64,000 nt of DNA from VXYL01 sp965199915 (lineage in GTDB: Bacteria; Pseudomonadota; Gammaproteobacteria; Pseudomonadales; Azotimanducaceae): NCBI GenBank assembly GCA_965199915.1, contig OZ241348.1, forward strand, positions 2,170,001 through 2,234,000, in the 5' to 3' direction. Each line of letters starts with the position of its first letter. Within the stretch, counting starts at the first letter, position 1. A program made the translations under genes and the position numbers. Shown here piece after piece: positions 60,189-64,000 of the stretch. The notes under the pieces are model-generated. The model did no database searches. It saw nothing but the letters and a program-made list of their open reading frames with translations, and was not told the DNA's origin.

Positions 60189-61436
60189 ATGCCATCCGAC
60201 GACCAATCCAAGCGCATCCTACTCGGCATCGGGGGCGGGGTGGCAGCGTACAAGTCCATCGAACTCGTGCGACATTTGCGCTTTTTTCAGGCCGAAATCG
60301 TCCCGGTTCTCACCCGCAACGCGAAGCGGTTCGTCACGCCGACCGTTTTGCAAGCGGTGGCGGGCAATCCGCCCCGTTCGGATCTATGGGACGCCGCGGC
60401 CGAAGCCGGCATGGGGCACATCGAGCTCGCCCGCTGGGCGGACGCCGTGGTGATCGCGCCGGCCACCGCCAACCTCATCGCCCGCTTGGCCGCCGGCCTC
60501 GCGGACGACTTGCTCACCACCGTGTGCCTTGCCACCGACGCGCCGCTCTTCGTCGCGCCGGCGATGAACACCAAAATGTGGGAACACGCCGCGACGCAGC
60601 GCAACGTGGCGCGTCTGCGCGCAGACGGTGCCACCGTGCTCGGCCCGGCCTCGGGCGAGCAGGCTTGCGGCGAAGTGGGTCCGGGACGGATGCTGGAAGC
60701 CGCCGACATCGCCGCCGCGGTGTGGAACGCGATCGGCACGCCGCCGGTGCTCGCCGGCGTCAACGTGTTGGTCAACGCCGGCCCCACCCGCGAGTTCATC
60801 GATCCGGTGCGCTTCATCAGCAACCGCAGTTCCGGCCGCCAAGGGTTCGCGCTCGCCGAAGCCGCGCGCGCCGCTGGGGCGAACGTCACGCTGGTGGCCG
60901 GGCCGGTGCAGCTGCCCACGCCCGCCGGCGTCGAGCGCGTGGATGTGGTGAGCGCGAGCGAGATGCGCGCCGCCGTGCTGGCGCGGGCGGGCGCGGCGGA
61001 CATCTTCTTCGCCGTGGCGGCGGTGGTGGACTACCGGCCTCGCGAATGTCACCAGCAGAAGTTGAAGAAAAGCGCCGGCGCGGATGACGGCTTGGCGCTG
61101 GCATTGCGGCAGAACGCGGACATCGTCGCCGCCGTCGCCGCCGGCTCGCCGCGCCCGTTCGTGGTGGGCTTCGCCGCGGAGACCCAGAACGCGCTCGCCA
61201 ACGCCCGCGAAAAGCGCCGCCGCAAGAAGCTGGACGCCATCGTGGTGAACGATGTCGCGGACCCCGCCATCGGCTTCGACAGCGGCGACAACGCGGTGAC
61301 GCTCATCCACGACGGCGGCGAGTTGGCCTTGCCGCAAATGCCCAAACGGGCGGTGGCGCAACGCTTGGTCGCCGAGATCGCCGGCTTGTGTGGCGACGCG
61401 CGGCAAGGCGCGCGGACGGCCGCCGTTCCGGCCTGA
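60189..61436 (+). CDS. coaBC: Bifunctional phosphopantothenoylcysteine decarboxylase/synthetase
   Basis: 415 residues from ATG. The CoaC half has the flavoprotein pattern: LLGIGGGVAAYKSIELVR, the catalytic His 77 in GHIELARWAD, and PAMNTKMW. The CoaB half starts near residue 185 with VLVNAGPTREFIDPVRFISN, then SSGRQGFALAEAA, a lysine-rich KLKKSA loop, and AIVVNDV. The two activities join cysteine to phosphopantothenate and decarboxylate it in coenzyme A synthesis. The gene is followed by algC after four bases; dut, usually between them, is absent. Confidence 0.96.
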   Translation: MPSDDQSKRILLGIGGGVAAYKSIELVRHLRFFQAEIVPVLTRNAKRFVTPTVLQAVAGNPPRSDLWDAAAEAGMGHIELARWADAVVIAPATANLIARLAAGLADDLLTTVCLATDAPLFVAPAMNTKMWEHAATQRNVARLRADGATVLGPASGEQACGEVGPGRMLEAADIAAAVWNAIGTPPVLAGVNVLVNAGPTREFIDPVRFISNRSSGRQGFALAEAARAAGANVTLVAGPVQLPTPAGVERVDVVSASEMRAAVLARAGAADIFFAVAAVVDYRPRECHQQKLKKSAGADDGLALALRQNADIVAAVAAGSPRPFVVGFAAETQNALANAREKRRRKKLDAIVVNDVADPAIGFDSGDNAVTLIHDGGELALPQMPKRAVAQRLVAEIAGLCGDARQGARTAAVPA

Positions 61437-61439
61437 CCG

Positions 61440-62933
61440 ATGGCGCGAGGGAGTGCCCCTGACGCGGAGATATTCCGCGCCTACGACATCCGCGGCGTGG
61501 TGGGCGAGACGCTCACCACGGAAACCGTGCGACAGATCGGCCGGGCGTTCGCCGCCGAAGCGTTGACCGACGGTCAGCGGCGCGTGGTGGTCGGCGGCGA
61601 CGGACGCGCCAGCACGGACGACTTGCGCCCACATCTGCTGCGCGGGCTGCGGCAGAGCGGCGTCGATGTGGTGGACGTGGGCCGCGTGCCCACGCCGCTC
61701 CTCTACTACGCCGCCGAGGTGTTGAAGACCGGCACCGGCGTGATGATCACCGGCTCGCACAATCCGCCGGAATACAACGGCCTGAAGATGCTGATCGGCG
61801 GTGCGCCGCTGACCGAGGAGCGCATTCAACGCTTGCGCCAACGAATCGACGCGAACGACTTTCGCACCGGCTGCGGCACGCTGGAGCGAGCGGAGGTGGT
61901 GGAAAGCTACCTCGAGCGCGTGGTGGGCGACGTGAAGGCTGCGCGCGCTCTGAAGGTGGTGGCGGACTGCGGCAACGGCGTGGCCGGCTTGGTCGCGCCG
62001 CGCCTGCTGGAGGCGATGGGTTGCCAGGTGACGCCCCTCTACGCGGAGGTGGACGGCACGTTTCCCAACCACCACCCGGACCCCGCCGAGGCCGCCAACT
62101 TGACGGATCTGATCGCCGCCGTGTGCGCCCAGGGCGCGGATGTGGGCGTGGCCTTCGACGGCGATGGCGACCGCCTCGGCGTGGTGACCGAGGAAGGCGA
62201 AATCATCTGGCCCGATCGCGCCATGATGCTGTTCGCGCGCGATGTGCTGCTGCGGTGCCCGGGCGCCCCCATCGTCTTCGACGTGAAGTGCAGCCGCCAC
62301 TTGCCGGCGTTGGTGCGCGCTTGCGGCGGCGAGCCGATCATGTGCCAGACCGGCCACTCCCACATCAAGGCGAAGATCCGCGCACGCGGCGCGGCCTTCG
62401 GCGGCGAGTTCTCCGGCCACCTGTGCTTCGCCGACCGCTGGTTCGGCTTCGACGACGGCATTTACAGCGCCGCCCGGCTGGTGGAGATTCTCGCCGCCGC
62501 CAACCGCCCCGCCAGCGCCGTGTTCGCCGAGTTCCCCAAGGCCATCGCCACGCCGGAGATCAAGCTGCCCGCCAGCGAGCAAGGCAAGTTCGACATCGTC
62601 GATCGGCTGCGCGCCAACCCGTTGTGGGCGCCGGGCGGGGAGGGAGTACCAGACGGGCCGGGCGGGCCGGTGGGCGCGACACGCGGGCCGGTGGGCGCGA
62701 CAGGCGGGCCGGTGGGCGCACCGGGCGGGCCGGTGGGCGCAACAGTCAACACCATCGACGGCCTGCGGGTGGACTTCGCCGACGGCTGGGGCTTGGCGCG
62801 CGCCTCCAACACCAGCCCGGTGCTGAGCTTGCGTTTCGAGGCCGACAACCCGCGCGCCCTCGCCCGCATTCGCGGCGTCTTCGACAGCGCCCTGCGCGCC
62901 ATCGACCCCGCGCTGGCGCTCCCCGACCTATGA
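61440..62933 (+). CDS. algC: Phosphomannomutase/phosphoglucomutase with a repeat insertion
   Basis: 497 residues from ATG. The phosphoserine loop is MITGSHNPPEYNGLK near residue 104, the magnesium loop is FDGDGDRLGVV near 240, the sugar-binding loop is GGEFSGH, and the phosphate-binding loop of domain 4 is RASNTSPVLSLR. These are the AlgC/ManB marks, so the enzyme should make mannose-1-P and glucose-1-P for polysaccharides. Between LRANPLWA and VNTIDGLRV a stretch of about 35 residues is inserted, mostly G-P-V-G-A repeats coded by a 21-bp minisatellite. The stop overlaps argB (ATGA). Confidence 0.93.
   Translation: MARGSAPDAEIFRAYDIRGVVGETLTTETVRQIGRAFAAEALTDGQRRVVVGGDGRASTDDLRPHLLRGLRQSGVDVVDVGRVPTPLLYYAAEVLKTGTGVMITGSHNPPEYNGLKMLIGGAPLTEERIQRLRQRIDANDFRTGCGTLERAEVVESYLERVVGDVKAARALKVVADCGNGVAGLVAPRLLEAMGCQVTPLYAEVDGTFPNHHPDPAEAANLTDLIAAVCAQGADVGVAFDGDGDRLGVVTEEGEIIWPDRAMMLFARDVLLRCPGAPIVFDVKCSRHLPALVRACGGEPIMCQTGHSHIKAKIRARGAAFGGEFSGHLCFADRWFGFDDGIYSAARLVEILAAANRPASAVFAEFPKAIATPEIKLPASEQGKFDIVDRLRANPLWAPGGEGVPDGPGGPVGATRGPVGATGGPVGAPGGPVGATVNTIDGLRVDFADGWGLARASNTSPVLSLRFEADNPRALARIRGVFDSALRAIDPALALPDL
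62661..62744 (+). repeat. 21-bp minisatellite, four copies, inside algC
   Basis: Four units of 21 bases, each containing GCGGGCCGGTGGGCGC, run from 62661 to 62744 and code for a collagen-like G-P-V-G-A run. The units differ at only a few positions, so the array is young or kept uniform. Confidence 0.9.
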
Positions 62934-63853
62934 AGCCCGCGGCCACCGCCCAACCCGGCGAACACGAGACCACGGCGCGCGTGCTCATCGAGGCGCTGCC
63001 GTACATCCGCGCCTTCCACGGCGCCACGATGGTGGTGAAATACGGCGGCAACGCGATGGTGGACGAGCGCTTGGGGCGCGCTTTCGCGCGCGATGTGGTG
63101 TTGATGAAGCTGGTGGGCATGAATCCGGTGGTGGTACACGGCGGCGGCCCGCAAATCGGCGATCTGCTGACGCGCCTGAACATCCCCACCCGTTTCGAGC
63201 GCGGCATGCGGGTGACCGACGCGGCCACCATGGACGTGGTGCAGATGGTGCTTGGCGGCTTGGTCAACAAGGACATCGTCTCCCTGCTGAGCGCGGCCGG
63301 CGGACGCGCGGTGGGCATCAGCGGCAAGGATGGCGACCTCATCCGCGCCCGCAAGCTCGTGCTGGAGCATCCGTCCGCGGATCGGGCGGACGGCACCGCC
63401 GAGCCGGAAATCATCGACATCGGCCATGTGGGCGAGGTCGATCACGTCAACCGCGACATCCTCGACACCCTCATCGGCAGCGGCTTCATTCCCGTCATCG
63501 CGCCGGTGGGCGTTGGGCCGGACGGCGAGTCCTACAACATCAACGCGGACTTCGTGGCCGGCGCCGTGGCGGAACGCCTGGCGGCGGAAAAGCTCATCCT
63601 GCTCACCAACACGCCGGGCATCCAAGACCGCCGCGGCACCACCCTCACCGGCTTGACGCGCGCGGAAGCCAGCGGCCTGATCGAAAGCGGCACCATCGCC
63701 GGCGGCATGCTGCCCAAGGTGGAGTGCGCTTTGGACGCCATCGCCGGCGGCGTCGGCAGCGCCCACATCATCGACGGGCGCATGCCGCACGCGCTGCTGC
63801 TCGAAGTGCTCACCGACGGCGGCGTGGGCACGCTGCTGAAAGGCAAGGATTGA
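62930..63853 (+). CDS. argB: Acetylglutamate kinase
   Basis: 307 residues from the ATG overlapping the algC stop. The amino-acid kinase fold is clear: MVVKYGGNAM (Lys of the active site), VVVHGGGPQIG, GISGKDGDLIRA, and NINADFVAGAVAERL, followed by LILLTNTPGIQD and GGMLPKVECALDAI. It phosphorylates N-acetylglutamate in arginine synthesis. The algC-argB-slmA order is the one found in Pseudomonas-like gammaproteobacteria. Confidence 0.97.
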   Translation: MKPAATAQPGEHETTARVLIEALPYIRAFHGATMVVKYGGNAMVDERLGRAFARDVVLMKLVGMNPVVVHGGGPQIGDLLTRLNIPTRFERGMRVTDAATMDVVQMVLGGLVNKDIVSLLSAAGGRAVGISGKDGDLIRARKLVLEHPSADRADGTAEPEIIDIGHVGEVDHVNRDILDTLIGSGFIPVIAPVGVGPDGESYNINADFVAGAVAERLAAEKLILLTNTPGIQDRRGTTLTGLTRAEASGLIESGTIAGGMLPKVECALDAIAGGVGSAHIIDGRMPHALLLEVLTDGGVGTLLKGKD

Positions 63854-63856
63854 TTC

Positions 63857-64000
63857 ATGCCCCGCCCCAACCGCCGCGAGGACATCCTGCAGGCGTTCGC
63901 CGCCATGCTGCAAACGCAACCCGGCACCCGCATCACCACCGCCGCGTTGGCGCGGCGCTTGGGCGTGTCCGAAGCCGCCTTGTACCGCCACTTCCCCAGC
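63857..64000 (+). CDS. slmA: Start of SlmA-like TetR-family nucleoid occlusion factor (cut by the window edge)
   Basis: The first 48 residues are visible, three bases after the argB stop. PNRREDILQAFAAMLQT and ITTAALARRLGVSEAALYRHFPS are the TetR helix-turn-helix of SlmA, which binds DNA and blocks FtsZ assembly over the nucleoid. Its place after argB agrees with this name. The rest lies outside the window. Confidence 0.85.
   Translation, partial: MPRPNRREDILQAFAAMLQTQPGTRITTAALARRLGVSEAALYRHFPS

Noticed and set aside
1..64000. CRISPR arrays, rRNA genes, prophage or integrase genes
   Set aside because: No regularly spaced identical repeats, no rRNA signature sequence and no integrase, terminase or capsid motif were found. 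The palindromic element is dispersed, not arrayed.

Overview
The window reads as about 64 kb of a GC-rich (roughly two thirds G+C by eye) chromosome from a gammaproteobacterium, probably an uncultivated lineage. The strongest evidence is the right-hand end: radC (divergent), coaBC, algC, argB and slmA lie in the order known from Pseudomonas-like Gammaproteobacteria, but without dut between coaBC and algC. Genes are tightly packed, often with ATGA/GTGA/TTGA stop-start overlaps and many GTG or TTG starts.

Layout. 1-9.6 kb (+): a compact run with a truncated methyltransferase paralogue, an intact methyltransferase, a DCC-HTTM membrane fusion, a family 2 glycosyltransferase and three tandem, membrane-anchored proteins that look like arylsulfotransferase (ASST) relatives. 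This is my best candidate for an undescribed surface-glycan or lipid modification system. 9.6-14 kb: a dienoyl-CoA-isomerase-like crotonase, a small-protein/nucleotidyltransferase pair invaded by a dispersed palindromic repeat, a fused oligopeptide ABC ATPase and two small unknown genes. 14.1-15.3 kb: an intact ISAs1-family insertion sequence with inverted repeats and a 9-bp target duplication. 15.3-31.1 kb (-): a long run of catabolic and housekeeping genes: two luciferase-like oxidoreductases, an MDR dehydrogenase, a VOC protein, an ACT-containing phenylalanine hydroxylase, an aldo/keto reductase relative, two membrane proteins, TusA, ComF, a tandem Uma2 duplication, EnvC, GpmI, a thioesterase and an amidohydrolase. 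31.3-38.7 kb: a 2-hydroxyacid dehydrogenase, an orphan response regulator, a PhyH dioxygenase coupled to a large HExxH protein, an HU-like protein with a clear promoter, and proS. 38.7-45.1 kb (-): a two-gene type III-like restriction-modification module (Mod, Res). 45.5-50.8 kb: a Flp-type pilin, an RDD protein, a PPi-type phosphofructokinase, a small basic protein, a lipoprotein, and biotin-carrier plus carboxyltransferase subunits. 50.9-59.2 kb: a 2617-codon secreted LRR/Calx-beta-like/GLUG protein whose 5' end carries a 21-C homopolymer and (CA)5, followed by a small DTG aspartic protease. 59.3-64 kb: radC, coaBC, algC, argB and the start of slmA.

Two themes cross the window. First, a dispersed element of about 95 bp, built around a GAGTTTGC/GCAAACTC hairpin plus a GC hairpin, occurs at least seven times. 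It sits at gene edges, where it supplies termini of neighbouring genes or is read through in frame. Second, in-frame tandem repeats (9, 21 and 45 bp, Ala/Lys coils and the poly-C tract) alter proteins, including the otherwise conserved AlgC. No CRISPR array, rRNA or convincing tRNA gene was seen. Functions are judged from sequence motifs alone; no database search was run.
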